Made by a program: the position numbers and the translations under genes. Shown here one piece after another: positions 15,214 through 23,292 of a stretch of DNA of 24,034 nt. The stretch is from NCBI GenBank assembly GCA_037447335.1, contig JBBIGV010000058.1, forward strand, positions 1 to 24,034, written 5' to 3'. The notes under the pieces are model-generated. The model searched no databases, was not told the DNA's origin, and was given only the letters and a program-made list of their open reading frames with translations. Source of the stretch: JBBIGV01 sp037447335 (GTDB taxonomy: Bacteria > Bacteroidota > Ignavibacteria > Ignavibacteriales > Ignavibacteriaceae). How positions within the stretch are numbered: the first letter of the stretch is position 1; each line of letters opens with the position of its first letter.

Positions 15214-15423
15214 TTATTTCCCGGCTTCGTTTTTAGATTCACCCGGTTTCTTTTTATTGTCAGAATTACCGAGCGGGTCATAAATAATTTTATACCAGCA
15301 GTTTTTGCATGTTAATATCTTATCAACATTAAGCAGAACCTGCTGCCATGGACTTAACCTGTGCCCGCAATGCGGACAGGCATCGGGCACTTTTAATATT
15401 TTTTCGGATTTATGATTTTCCAA
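15214..15423 (-). CDS. Small double-CxxC zinc-ribbon-like protein
   Basis: This 69-residue protein is of unknown function. CPHCG (Cys16, Cys19) and CKNCW (Cys39, Cys42) form two CxxC knuckles 19 residues apart, which suggests one structural zinc site. The tail (DNKKKPGESKNEAGK) is charged and probably disordered. The start is a TTG at 15421-15423, one base after the stop codon of the large upstream gene, with GGAG inside that gene's end (15431-15434) as a plausible ribosome site. There is no later ATG. It ends two bases before the dehydrogenase ATG. Its conserved, squeezed position suggests it works with one of its neighbours, perhaps as an adaptor, but this is inference. Confidence 0.72.
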   Translation of the reverse strand: MENHKSEKILKVPDACPHCGHRLSPWQQVLLNVDKILTCKNCWYKIIYDPLGNSDNKKKPGESKNEAGK

Positions 15424-15424
15424 A

Positions 15425-18400
15425 TTATTTCTCCGGTTTAAATATAACCCCTTCGTTCTTATGACCGTTCATTTTAATTATAACAGGTTTGTTAAATGTT
15501 ATTCTGTTTGTAAAATTTTTAATTTCGACAGGCTTTTGTTCCAACAACCAATCCCAATCAATGTAACCCTGGTTTTTATGATCGTTAACTGTAAAGTAGC
15601 CTATCATAAACGAAGTAATGTTCTGGAAGAAGTGAGAACCCTGCGAAGGCTCAACAGAAAGCTCTTTCAGTCCCGCTTCAATTATAGCATGCGCGCCGGC
15701 AATCTGATCCCATGTTACAGGAATGCCGAGCCATGGATCAAGTGTTCCCCATCTTCCCATACCGATTAACAAATACGGTTTTTGTTCTGCAATTAATTGA
15801 CTGTTAAACATTGCAACTTCTTTCGCCACATCACGCGTTTTGCTGCGGTCAAACACGTTATGGTCAACGAAGACAATATCATAAATATCATCAATAATTC
15901 CATTGCCGAGCACCTGGGTGCTGTGACAGATAAGAGAGTCTTTCTCATAATCCTCAAGAGTTAGCTCTGCTGTTTCTCTTGCAGCAACAAGCGGTCTCAT
16001 CTGAAGCAATCCGAATTCCCGCGGTTTATCGCGCGGCACAGAAAGATTTACAGCAAACTCAATTTCAACCGGGGTGCCCATGCCCCACGATCCCATATCA
16101 AGCAGCAGATCAATTATTTCAGGCAGCGGGAATAATTTATGTTTAAGGATAGGACCGAAAGTTACAACTCTTGTCCCGGGTCTGGAAAGACCTTCTGCAA
16201 TCGAATCATTTTCGGGTGAGTAAGTTGCACCAATCCAATTCAGTGTTCCGTCTTTTTCTGAAATGGAAAGTTCATACTGCTTTACAAGCATGTCTTTTGT
16301 TTTATATCCGAAATCAGTGCTGCCTTCAAGCTGAAGCGCATAAAAATTTCTTTGTGTCGTATTCAGCGATTCTTTTGTTGAATAGAATTGGATAAGATCT
16401 GTCGGATACTTAGGACAAAACCTTACCGTGTTGCCTCCTTCAACAACCGTTTTACCTAATCCGAGCGCAACAGAAACAATTCCGTCGGTTGATTTCTGAG
16501 GAGCAACAGGATAAAAGTTATACGATTTTGCAACGCCGGAAAAATCAGGATAGAATCTGTTATCGTGTGCCGATCCTATCATCTTCTGAATTATAACAGC
16601 CATCTTTTCTTCTTCAAGGCGGTAAGATGTTATTTTGATGTAGTCTTTTGCACTTTGATAAAAAGTAGAAGCGTAAACACGTTTAATCGTGTTCAACAAA
16701 TCATTAAGTCTTACTAAAGGATTTTGCTGGTTATTCGGAAGCATGTAAGTTTCGTACACGCCTGCGAAGGGATGATACTGTGAATCTTCAAGCAGGCTTG
16801 ATGAACGAACAGCCAGCGGCGTATGAACCTTATCGAGAAATGCTGCAAGCTCGCCTAAAATCTCTTCCGGAAACTTAGATGCATTAAGAAACTGACGCGT
16901 AATCTCTTCATCATCATCGCAATCGAGTGCAAACTTGCGAAGGTTATTTTCATCAATAAATTGATCAAATACATTCGTCCCGATTACAATTGCCGGAGGC
17001 ACGTAAACCTGAACGCCCGGGAACTGATCGCGTATGTTGTAATTGTTGATCAGAGTATTAACAAAACCGAGACCTCGTGCTTTACCGCCAAGCGAGCCGC
17101 CTCCGATTCGTGCAAAACTGCTGTTGGGATCAAACGTATCCTTGGAAAAATCTGTAATTATACCGCGCTGTCTTAGTTGTCTGTAACTGTTCAGCGATTG
17201 GATAATATCCTTGCGAAGGTCTTCGGCTGTTTCATAATCTGTAACTTTTCTTGGTCGAAGCTGATGTGCAAGCCAGAATTCTGTGCGCGCTTTCAGCCAA
17301 TTTGAAAAGTGATTTCTTTCAGCATGATATTTAATGCTTTCTATCGGAACTATTTTAAGCTGATCTTCAAGACTTCGGAGATCATTAGCCCTTCCGACTT
17401 CAACGCCGGCTTCTGTTCTGAATACAAAATCGCCAAAGCTGAAGTAGCGATTCATAAAAATCCTGAGTTCGTTTATCAGCATCGGCGAATCTTTCAACAT
17501 AAAAGAAGCCCCGCATTCATTGGCTTCCTTTTCACTTTCAGGATTATTTGAGAAAAGCAGTATCGGTATGTCGGGCAGTTCATTCTTAACTTTATTACAG
17601 AAATAAAGTCCTGCTTTTGGATCGGGCATGCCCTGCCTTGGAAAGTCAATGTCAGAAATAATACCGAGCACAAGCTCTTTATATTTTTGATAATAACCCC
17701 ATGCTTCTTCATAGTTTGTGCAAAGCAGAATTTTAGGACGCGCTCTCATTCTTAAGAATTTATGAGAAAGATTTATTCCTTCAGAGATCAGTCTTTGTGA
17801 CTGGTTAAGTATTTCTGTATAGATAACCGGAAGCAGAGAGGAGTAATACCTGACATTATCTTCAATAAAAATAATATTCTGAACGCCTACGATGCGGCTG
17901 TCATGATCAACGTTTAATTTATCTTCTATATATTTAATGATAGCAATGATTATCCTAAAATCTCCCTGCCAGATAAAAATTTTATCAAATACATTTGCAT
18001 CGGGACTGAGAAGAAGATATTTAAGTTCTTTATCATCGTGAGCGAGCAATATTACGGGAATATTAAGCCCTGATTCCTTTACCATTTTTGCAAAAGCAAT
18101 CGGATGCATATCTTCAATATGCAGAGTTGTGATTATAAGATCGAAGCGCGTTTCCTCTTTTGCGAGGGCTATTGCATCGCGTCCGCTGGATACACGGGTA
18201 AGTTCGGGCGAGTGTGAAAGGTTCAGCCCCTGGTATTCGTTTCGGATAAGTTCATACAGGCGTCCGTCTTCTTCAAACAGGTACAGATCGTACAGGCTTG
18301 AAACAAGCAGAATATCCCTTACCCTGAGCCGCATAAGATTTTGAAAACCCTGGAACCTATTTCCATATCCATGCTCAACCCAGAAATCATCGAAGCTGTT

Positions 18401-18445
18401 TTTGATAACTTCGTACCTGACTGAAGTATCCGATTTATTTGTCAT
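15425..18445 (-). CDS. REC-REC-PPDK_N fusion protein (PEP/pyruvate-binding ATP-grasp)
   Basis: This 1006-residue protein joins signalling and phosphotransfer-type domains. Residues 43-175 look like a receiver domain that has lost its phosphate-accepting Asp: the strand DLIITTLHIEDM has Thr where Asp belongs. Residues 190-335 form a second receiver-like domain with Glu195/Asp196, Asp265 in IISDIDFP, Ser299 and Lys318 in place, so it could be phosphorylated. Residues about 445-820 match the PEP synthase / pyruvate phosphate dikinase N domain (PF01326): RIGGGSLGGKARGL (446-459), LAVRSSSLLEDS (544-555), GLGKTVVEGG (662-671), EIEFAVN (794-800) and LLQMRPLV (813-820). The phosphohistidine swivel and the C-terminal PEP-binding barrel of true PpsA/PpdK are absent; about 185 uncharacterised residues follow. 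It heads an operon with a zinc-ribbon-like protein and glutamate dehydrogenase. An enzymatic or regulatory role is unknown. Confidence 0.85.
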   Translation of the reverse strand: MTNKSDTSVRYEVIKNSFDDFWVEHGYGNRFQGFQNLMRLRVRDILLVSSLYDLYLFEEDGRLYELIRNEYQGLNLSHSPELTRVSSGRDAIALAKEETRFDLIITTLHIEDMHPIAFAKMVKESGLNIPVILLAHDDKELKYLLLSPDANVFDKIFIWQGDFRIIIAIIKYIEDKLNVDHDSRIVGVQNIIFIEDNVRYYSSLLPVIYTEILNQSQRLISEGINLSHKFLRMRARPKILLCTNYEEAWGYYQKYKELVLGIISDIDFPRQGMPDPKAGLYFCNKVKNELPDIPILLFSNNPESEKEANECGASFMLKDSPMLINELRIFMNRYFSFGDFVFRTEAGVEVGRANDLRSLEDQLKIVPIESIKYHAERNHFSNWLKARTEFWLAHQLRPRKVTDYETAEDLRKDIIQSLNSYRQLRQRGIITDFSKDTFDPNSSFARIGGGSLGGKARGLGFVNTLINNYNIRDQFPGVQVYVPPAIVIGTNVFDQFIDENNLRKFALDCDDDEEITRQFLNASKFPEEILGELAAFLDKVHTPLAVRSSSLLEDSQYHPFAGVYETYMLPNNQQNPLVRLNDLLNTIKRVYASTFYQSAKDYIKITSYRLEEEKMAVIIQKMIGSAHDNRFYPDFSGVAKSYNFYPVAPQKSTDGIVSVALGLGKTVVEGGNTVRFCPKYPTDLIQFYSTKESLNTTQRNFYALQLEGSTDFGYKTKDMLVKQYELSISEKDGTLNWIGATYSPENDSIAEGLSRPGTRVVTFGPILKHKLFPLPEIIDLLLDMGSWGMGTPVEIEFAVNLSVPRDKPREFGLLQMRPLVAARETAELTLEDYEKDSLICHSTQVLGNGIIDDIYDIVFVDHNVFDRSKTRDVAKEVAMFNSQLIAEQKPYLLIGMGRWGTLDPWLGIPVTWDQIAGAHAIIEAGLKELSVEPSQGSHFFQNITSFMIGYFTVNDHKNQGYIDWDWLLEQKPVEIKNFTNRITFNKPVIIKMNGHKNEGVIFKPEK

Positions 18446-18702
18446 AACTGCCGGATTTGCTTATAAAATAAAACCGCTGTAAGAAATTATGAAAAATAAA
18501 TGATTAAAGCAGGGAGGAAGACTGATTGCAAAATTCTTTTGTAGTCAAGGAATATTTGGCGGTATTGTACAGAGATGGCAGTTATAACATTCCATTAAAA
18601 ATAAAAATCCGGCATATATGACTCTGTAATTTTTAGATTTCATCACCGATTTTTATTGCATTTTAAAATGCTATAATTTATGTTTGTCCTGTGCAGGCTC
18701 TT
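18446..18702. other. Intergenic region between divergent genes
   Basis: No gene is seen here. A 14-bp perfect palindrome GCATTTTAAAATGC (18658-18671) is followed at once by TATAAT (18672-18677), 26 bases before the ATG at 18703, which looks like a promoter with an overlapping operator. A matching -35 element is not clear. The promoter of the large minus-strand operon should also lie here, but I could not place it. Confidence 0.4.
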
Positions 18703-18770
18703 ATGAAAAATTTATTTTACATATTGCCGTTGGTAAGTGTTCATCCGGGAGGTGAAACGGCTGAAGTCTG
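18703..18770 (+). CDS. Start of an ORF cut by an assembly gap
   Basis: An ATG at 18703 opens a frame of at least 22 codons that begins MKNLFYILPLVSVHPGGE and runs into ten N at 18771-18780. The first residues resemble the start of the signal peptide of the protease gene at 18908 (MKNLFFII), but the hydrophobic core is short and soon becomes polar. The reading frame cannot be followed past the gap. It may be a truncated or broken gene, or a chance ORF. Confidence 0.25.
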
Positions 18771-18794
18771 NNNNNNNNNNTACCCCCCCCCCCC
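18771..18794. other. Assembly gap (10 N) followed by a C12 run
   Basis: Ten N occupy 18771-18780. The sequence resumes with TA and then twelve consecutive C (18783-18794), which is out of keeping with this AT-rich region. This pattern suggests a scaffolding join next to low-quality contig-end sequence. The true distance and content here are unknown. Confidence 0.9.
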
Positions 18795-18907
18795 GAAAAA
18801 TTAAAGGTTTTTTCTTCATCTTTATATTATTACCCTGTTGGTTTTACGTAGTTATAAGAAACTTAACGCATAACTGTTTTTAATAACCAAGTATAGGGAG
18901 TAATAGA

Positions 18908-20815
18908 ATGAAGAATTTATTTTTTATAATTGTATTATTTTTAAGCACAACTCTTTTCTCGCAAAATCTGATCCATATAAATGGCAGAGATTACATAAGA
19001 GAAAATGATCAATGGTTTATTAAAGACCTTGAATCAGACAATAAGTTCTTGTTGAACGATTTATCAATGACTGTTAAGCTTAAAGAAACAGCTCCAAGAC
19101 AAGCTCTTACAGCTCTTAACAATGCCCACAATATAACGATAGCGGGAGAAAATGAGCTTGGTTATATTGATTTGAAAATGATGCCCGGAAGTATTTTTCA
19201 TAAAAAACTTAACGCATACTTAAACAGCGGATTATTTGAATCGGTTGAAATGAATTCTTATGGAAAAATTCTTGACGGAGATGCAATTCCAAATGATCCG
19301 TTGTTCAATAATCAGTATCATTGGTATAATACAAGCGGTTGGCCCCATATAAATGCACCTGCTGCGTGGGATATAGAAAACGGCTCTACAAATCCGGTGA
19401 CTGTGGCTGTTATTGATTGGGGTGTTTATCCAAATAATGTGGATTTGAATTTATCCCCCATTAAATGGGATTTTTGGGCCGGTGACCCTGATCCTACACC
19501 TCATCCTTTACATGACGATCACGGCACAGGAGTGGCTGGTGTTTTTGGAGCAAAAACAAATAATGGTGAAGTTGTTAGCGGAATTGCCGGTGGTTGGGGA
19601 AACAACCTAGGAAGTGAGATCATGGCAATTCGAATTGGAGAAAGGGAAGAAATTAGAACGGATAAAGTTGATGACGCCATAATTTTTGCTGTAAATAATG
19701 GAGCAAAAATTATAAATATGAGTTTCAGGGTTGATGAAACACAGGCAATAAAAGCTGCAATTGATTATGCTTATAATCAAAAGGGATGTTTGCTTGTAGC
19801 TTCAGCAGGAAATCAGATAAACCAAACGACTTTAAGGTTTCCGGCACGTCATCCTAAAGTACATTCTGTTGGAGGTATTACCAAGCAATGGTTATACTAT
19901 AACAACAGAGGATCAGATTTAGATGTGGTAGCTCCGAATGTAAATATCGTTTCAACTGCCAATGGTCAATTCGGGACAGGACAATACTCGGGTACTTCTT
20001 TCTCTTCCCCTATGGTTGCTGGTGTTGGCGCTTTGCTTTTTTCTAAAAATCCTTATCTTCTGCATATGGACATCCGTAAAGTAATAAATCAGACTGTAAT
20101 TTATACACCACAAATGGAATATGACCCAACAAAATTCGGGAACGGATTACTCCAGGCAGGCTCAGCACTTTGGGCTTTAAACCTTGGTAATTGCATTATT
20201 CCGGATTATCCATCAGAATTAACAGTATTGAATAATCTGCCTCATTCTTTAAGATGGCGAACTGTTACTATGACTAATTGTGAAGAAGGAGATGGTGCCA
20301 GTCATTATAATGTTTACCGCGCGACCTCCCCAAACCGCTATAATTTCTTGAAGATAGCGGAGGTTCAGCACAATGGTGTCAATTATTATACTACCTGGAC
20401 TGATGGCGCCTATCCCAGCGGCGGTACATATTTTTACAGGATAACCACTGTTGATATATCTGGAAAAGAATCAATAACTTCAAACGAAGTATCAATAACT
20501 AACGGTGGGATTGAAGAAAAAATCGGGTTTGATATCCAACCGGAAGTTGTTTTTGATTACGAGCTGGAGCAAAACTATCCCAACCCGTTTAATCCGTCTA
20601 CAATCATAAAATATTCTATTAAAGAAGATGGATTCGTAAAATTGGCTGTATTCAACATAATCGGGCAAGAGATAAAAACGCTTGTAAATGAATCTAAGAC
20701 TGCAGGTATTTATTCGGTTCAATTCGATGCAAGTGAACTTCCGAGTGGAGTATATGTTTACCAATTAATAAGTGGATGGTATTCAAACTCAAAAAAAATG
20801 ATTATTACAAAGTAA
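18908..20815 (+). CDS. Secreted subtilisin-like (S8) protease with T9SS sorting domain
   Basis: This 635-residue exported protease has a signal peptide at 1-19 (ends LFSQ), then a propeptide-like region to about 125. The S8 catalytic domain (about 130-420) holds the full triad: Asp170 in VAVIDWG, His205 in DDHGTGVAGV and Ser364 in GTSFSSPMVAG, plus the oxyanion Asn302 in ASAGNQ. A fibronectin type III-like segment (about 430-540, ending YFYRITTVDISGKES) links to the T9SS sorting domain at 556-635 (NYPNPFNPST to KKMIITK). It should be secreted by T9SS and act outside the cell on protein. An AGGGAG site (18895-18900) lies seven bases before the ATG. The next gene is also a T9SS cargo, 51 bases on, with a hairpin between them. 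Confidence 0.93.
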   Translation: MKNLFFIIVLFLSTTLFSQNLIHINGRDYIRENDQWFIKDLESDNKFLLNDLSMTVKLKETAPRQALTALNNAHNITIAGENELGYIDLKMMPGSIFHKKLNAYLNSGLFESVEMNSYGKILDGDAIPNDPLFNNQYHWYNTSGWPHINAPAAWDIENGSTNPVTVAVIDWGVYPNNVDLNLSPIKWDFWAGDPDPTPHPLHDDHGTGVAGVFGAKTNNGEVVSGIAGGWGNNLGSEIMAIRIGEREEIRTDKVDDAIIFAVNNGAKIINMSFRVDETQAIKAAIDYAYNQKGCLLVASAGNQINQTTLRFPARHPKVHSVGGITKQWLYYNNRGSDLDVVAPNVNIVSTANGQFGTGQYSGTSFSSPMVAGVGALLFSKNPYLLHMDIRKVINQTVIYTPQMEYDPTKFGNGLLQAGSALWALNLGNCIIPDYPSELTVLNNLPHSLRWRTVTMTNCEEGDGASHYNVYRATSPNRYNFLKIAEVQHNGVNYYTTWTDGAYPSGGTYFYRITTVDISGKESITSNEVSITNGGIEEKIGFDIQPEVVFDYELEQNYPNPFNPSTIIKYSIKEDGFVKLAVFNIIGQEIKTLVNESKTAGIYSVQFDASELPSGVYVYQLISGWYSNSKKMIITK

Positions 20816-20820
20816 CTTAT

Positions 20821-20847
20821 GGGAGCGGCTTCTCCGCTCCCTTTATA
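20821..20847 (+). terminator. Strong hairpin between two T9SS cargo genes
   Basis: Perfect 8-bp GC-rich arms GGGAGCGG (20821-20828) and CCGCTCCC (20834-20841) with a 5-base loop are followed by TTTATA. It starts five bases after the protease stop and ends 25 bases before the next ATG. The short T tract suggests a terminator, perhaps leaky, or an mRNA-processing hairpin that sets different levels for the two genes. Confidence 0.7.
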
Positions 20848-20866
20848 TATTAAAAGGATTTATAAA

Positions 20867-23128
20867 ATGAAAAACTGCTTTTTTTTATTTGTAGTAATTC
20901 TTTCTATTACAATACATTCGCAGGAATTTGAGCTAAGTTTAATTGGGCCCTACAATGGCGGTGTATTTCCTGAACGAATTCAGATCCACCCTGTGAATTC
21001 TGAGAAAGTTTTGGTATCAGAATATTCAGGCGGCATATTTCTATCTGAGGGAGGTGATATAAAAAAAATGATTGACATAAAAGGTAGTGAAATACCTTAT
21101 GCATTTTTTAATCCCGGGAATGATAATATTATTTTTGCTCTTTCCAGCAGCAATATATTGAAGGTTAATATCATCAATAATGAAATAACTGTCTTGCATA
21201 AAAACGTTCCTGATTTACACTCACATTTTATTTTTAATTCTCTTAATCCTATGATAATATATAACACAAGGGACGGGAAAAAACTTTACAGAAGTGATGA
21301 CGGTGGTGTTGAATGGTATCTTCTAAAAGAATTTGATTATTTTATTGAATCGCTTGCAATAGCCACTTCTGACACCTCTGTACTTTATGCCGGAATCAAT
21401 GGCTATGTTTATAGAAGTTCGGACTCAGGGTACAACTGGACAAAAATGACACAGCAGGCACGCTTTAAAATTTATAAAATTATTGTTAATCCTTTTAATG
21501 AAAATTCTTTATATCTGCTGGTTGATTCAAGCATATATCATTCAAAAGATGCGGGGGAAACATTTCAGCGTTTATTGCAGCATGGTGGCGCAGGGATAAG
21601 AACATTTGTATTAAACCCGATTGATACGCTAAAAATTTATGCGGTGGAAAGCGCCCTAGCTTTTATGCCCGATGGATACATATATAAAACCACCGATGGA
21701 GGAACCAACTGGTCAATTATAAATAATAACCTTCCGGGGATACATGTAACGCCTTTAACAATTGCAATTGATCCGGTTTATCCGGAAACTTTGTATGTAA
21801 GTAATGGAGGTCTTGGAGTGTTCAAAACAACAAATGGCGGCGATAGCTGGGAACTAACAAAAATTTCGGGAACATCTGTTTTTTCACTTTATAATTATCC
21901 TAATAGCCCATACAATTATTTAGCAGGTGTGACAGGTTGGGGGGTGTTAAAAACTAGTGATGGTGGAATGAATTGGTCTCAACCTAATATTCCCGGATAT
22001 TATTATCGATATTGGATTCGGAATATATCCTCAAATCCATTTAATCCTAATGAGTTTTTGACTGCCACGAGGTTCACCGCATTGAGGTCTTCAGACAGCG
22101 GTAATAATTGGTTTTATACAATTGCACCTCAGGATGTGTCTTATATATACTACCATCCAAGTATTGAAAATCTTGTTTTTGCAACAGCTATAAACAGATA
22201 TGAAAATCTGCATCTGTTATGGAGAAGCACTGATAATGGAGTGAATTGGGCACTAACAAGCGATACCAGCAGCATTATGGGATATCATTTCCATCCGACA
22301 AACCCTGATATAATTTATGGAGTAAGGTTCAGTCTGACGAGTAAGGTGCTTAAAAGCACTGATGCCGGTTTAAGCTGGTTAAATAAAACGAATAATCTTC
22401 CTCAATATCATTACCCGGAAGCCAGCCAATGTCTGGCAATTGATTCTTTTGATCCGGAAACAATTTATGTGGGCTTAGGTACGGATGGAAGCATACCGGG
22501 CGGACTTTTTAAGAGCACCAACGGCGGCGATTACTGGATAAGGATTGATTCGACCTTAAAGCATTTTGATTCCAGACTTAGAATTATAAGTATTCTAACC
22601 GATAAATATAAACCGGGCAGATTGTATATTGGAATGCAAAGATACGGGCCACATTATACGAGCAGCTATGCAGACGGCGGATTATTTCTTACAGAGGATT
22701 ATGGGAAAAGCTGGCGTAAAGTTTATGATGGCAGTGTTCGTTCAATTTATGAAGACAATCAGACTGCAAGAAACATATTCATAAATTCGAAGTTTGGGCT
22801 GCTTAAATTTCTGGATACATTAACCGTCACCTCTGTTAAGGATGAAAAAGATATAGCAATTCTAACAGATTATAAGCTCTCCCAAAACTATCCCAATCCC
22901 TTCAATCCAGGCACCATTATCAGTTGGCAGGCTCCGGTCGGCAGTCTGCAATCACTTAAAGTTTATGATGTTTTGGGAAGAGAAGTTGCAACGCTTGTTA
23001 ATGAATATAAAGAAGCAGGAAAACACTCTGTTGAGTTTAATGCAACGGGACTTCCTTCCGGAGTTTACTTTTACAGATTAAATGCCGGCAGCTTCTCCGA
23101 AACAAAGAAGATGATTTTGCTGCGGTAA
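20867..23128 (+). CDS. Secreted Asp-box (BNR/sortilin-like) beta-propeller with T9SS domain
   Basis: This 753-residue protein is predicted to be exported. I chose the ATG at 20867, which has AAAAGGA (20853-20859) upstream and opens a signal peptide (MKNCFFLFVVILSITIHSQ); an earlier in-frame ATG at 20819 lies in the hairpin. Eleven Asp-box motifs of the form [RK]S-x-D-x-G-x-x-W (for example RSDDGGVEW, KTTDGGTNW, KSTNGGDYW and TEDYGKSW) span about residues 130-650, as in BNR, Ycf48-like or sortilin/VPS10-like propellers. None of the residues needed for sialidase activity can be identified, so a binding or structural role is more likely. The T9SS sorting domain begins NYPNPFNP near residue 674, and its last 53 residues are identical to those of the beta-helix protein ending at 5435. 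Confidence 0.9.
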   Translation: MKNCFFLFVVILSITIHSQEFELSLIGPYNGGVFPERIQIHPVNSEKVLVSEYSGGIFLSEGGDIKKMIDIKGSEIPYAFFNPGNDNIIFALSSSNILKVNIINNEITVLHKNVPDLHSHFIFNSLNPMIIYNTRDGKKLYRSDDGGVEWYLLKEFDYFIESLAIATSDTSVLYAGINGYVYRSSDSGYNWTKMTQQARFKIYKIIVNPFNENSLYLLVDSSIYHSKDAGETFQRLLQHGGAGIRTFVLNPIDTLKIYAVESALAFMPDGYIYKTTDGGTNWSIINNNLPGIHVTPLTIAIDPVYPETLYVSNGGLGVFKTTNGGDSWELTKISGTSVFSLYNYPNSPYNYLAGVTGWGVLKTSDGGMNWSQPNIPGYYYRYWIRNISSNPFNPNEFLTATRFTALRSSDSGNNWFYTIAPQDVSYIYYHPSIENLVFATAINRYENLHLLWRSTDNGVNWALTSDTSSIMGYHFHPTNPDIIYGVRFSLTSKVLKSTDAGLSWLNKTNNLPQYHYPEASQCLAIDSFDPETIYVGLGTDGSIPGGLFKSTNGGDYWIRIDSTLKHFDSRLRIISILTDKYKPGRLYIGMQRYGPHYTSSYADGGLFLTEDYGKSWRKVYDGSVRSIYEDNQTARNIFINSKFGLLKFLDTLTVTSVKDEKDIAILTDYKLSQNYPNPFNPGTIISWQAPVGSLQSLKVYDVLGREVATLVNEYKEAGKHSVEFNATGLPSGVYFYRLNAGSFSETKKMILLR

Positions 23129-23130
23129 AA

Positions 23131-23167
23131 AAAGATGACAGCCGACGGATGTCATCTTTAATTTTTA
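23131..23167. terminator. Bidirectional terminator after the propeller gene
   Basis: Perfect 10-bp arms AAAGATGACA (23131-23140) and TGTCATCTTT (23150-23159) flank a 9-base loop. On the plus strand it is followed by TTTAATTTTT. On the minus strand it is followed by a run of T residues ending in TTTTACC, so it can also stop transcription from the convergent TolC gene. Confidence 0.8.
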
Positions 23168-23210
23168 ATGAAGATAATGTTACTGCTGCGATAAAGAATT
23201 CCAAACCCAG

Positions 23211-23236
23211 CCACGCAGCACAGATTAAGCGGTGCT
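23211..23236. repeat. Copy of the dispersed GCAGCACAGATT repeat
   Basis: Positions 23211-23231 are an exact 21-base reverse-complement match to 5401-5421. CAGCAC (23217-23222) and GTGCTG (23232-23237) also pair as a small hairpin. It sits between convergent genes, as expected for a REP-like element. Confidence 0.7.
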
Positions 23237-23241
23237 GACAC

Positions 23242-23292
23242 AGATAAACCGGCTTTCAATTTCGCATTGCGGGTTGTGAATCCGGTTTATCT
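23242..23292. repeat. 11-bp inverted repeat overlapping the TolC gene stop
   Basis: Perfect arms AGATAAACCGG (23242-23252) and CCGGTTTATCT (23282-23292) flank a 29-base loop. The right arm includes part of the stop codon of the minus-strand TolC gene, so the hairpin would form at the very end of that message. No T run follows directly. Confidence 0.55.

Noticed and set aside
15425..18445. Annotation as true PEP synthase or pyruvate phosphate dikinase
   Set aside because: Only the N-terminal ATP-grasp part is recognisable. The phosphohistidine loop and the C-terminal barrel were looked for after LLQMRPLV and not found.
20867..23128. Sialidase activity for the Asp-box protein
   Set aside because: Asp-boxes are structural. 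The arginine triad and FRIP motif expected of sialidases were not seen.
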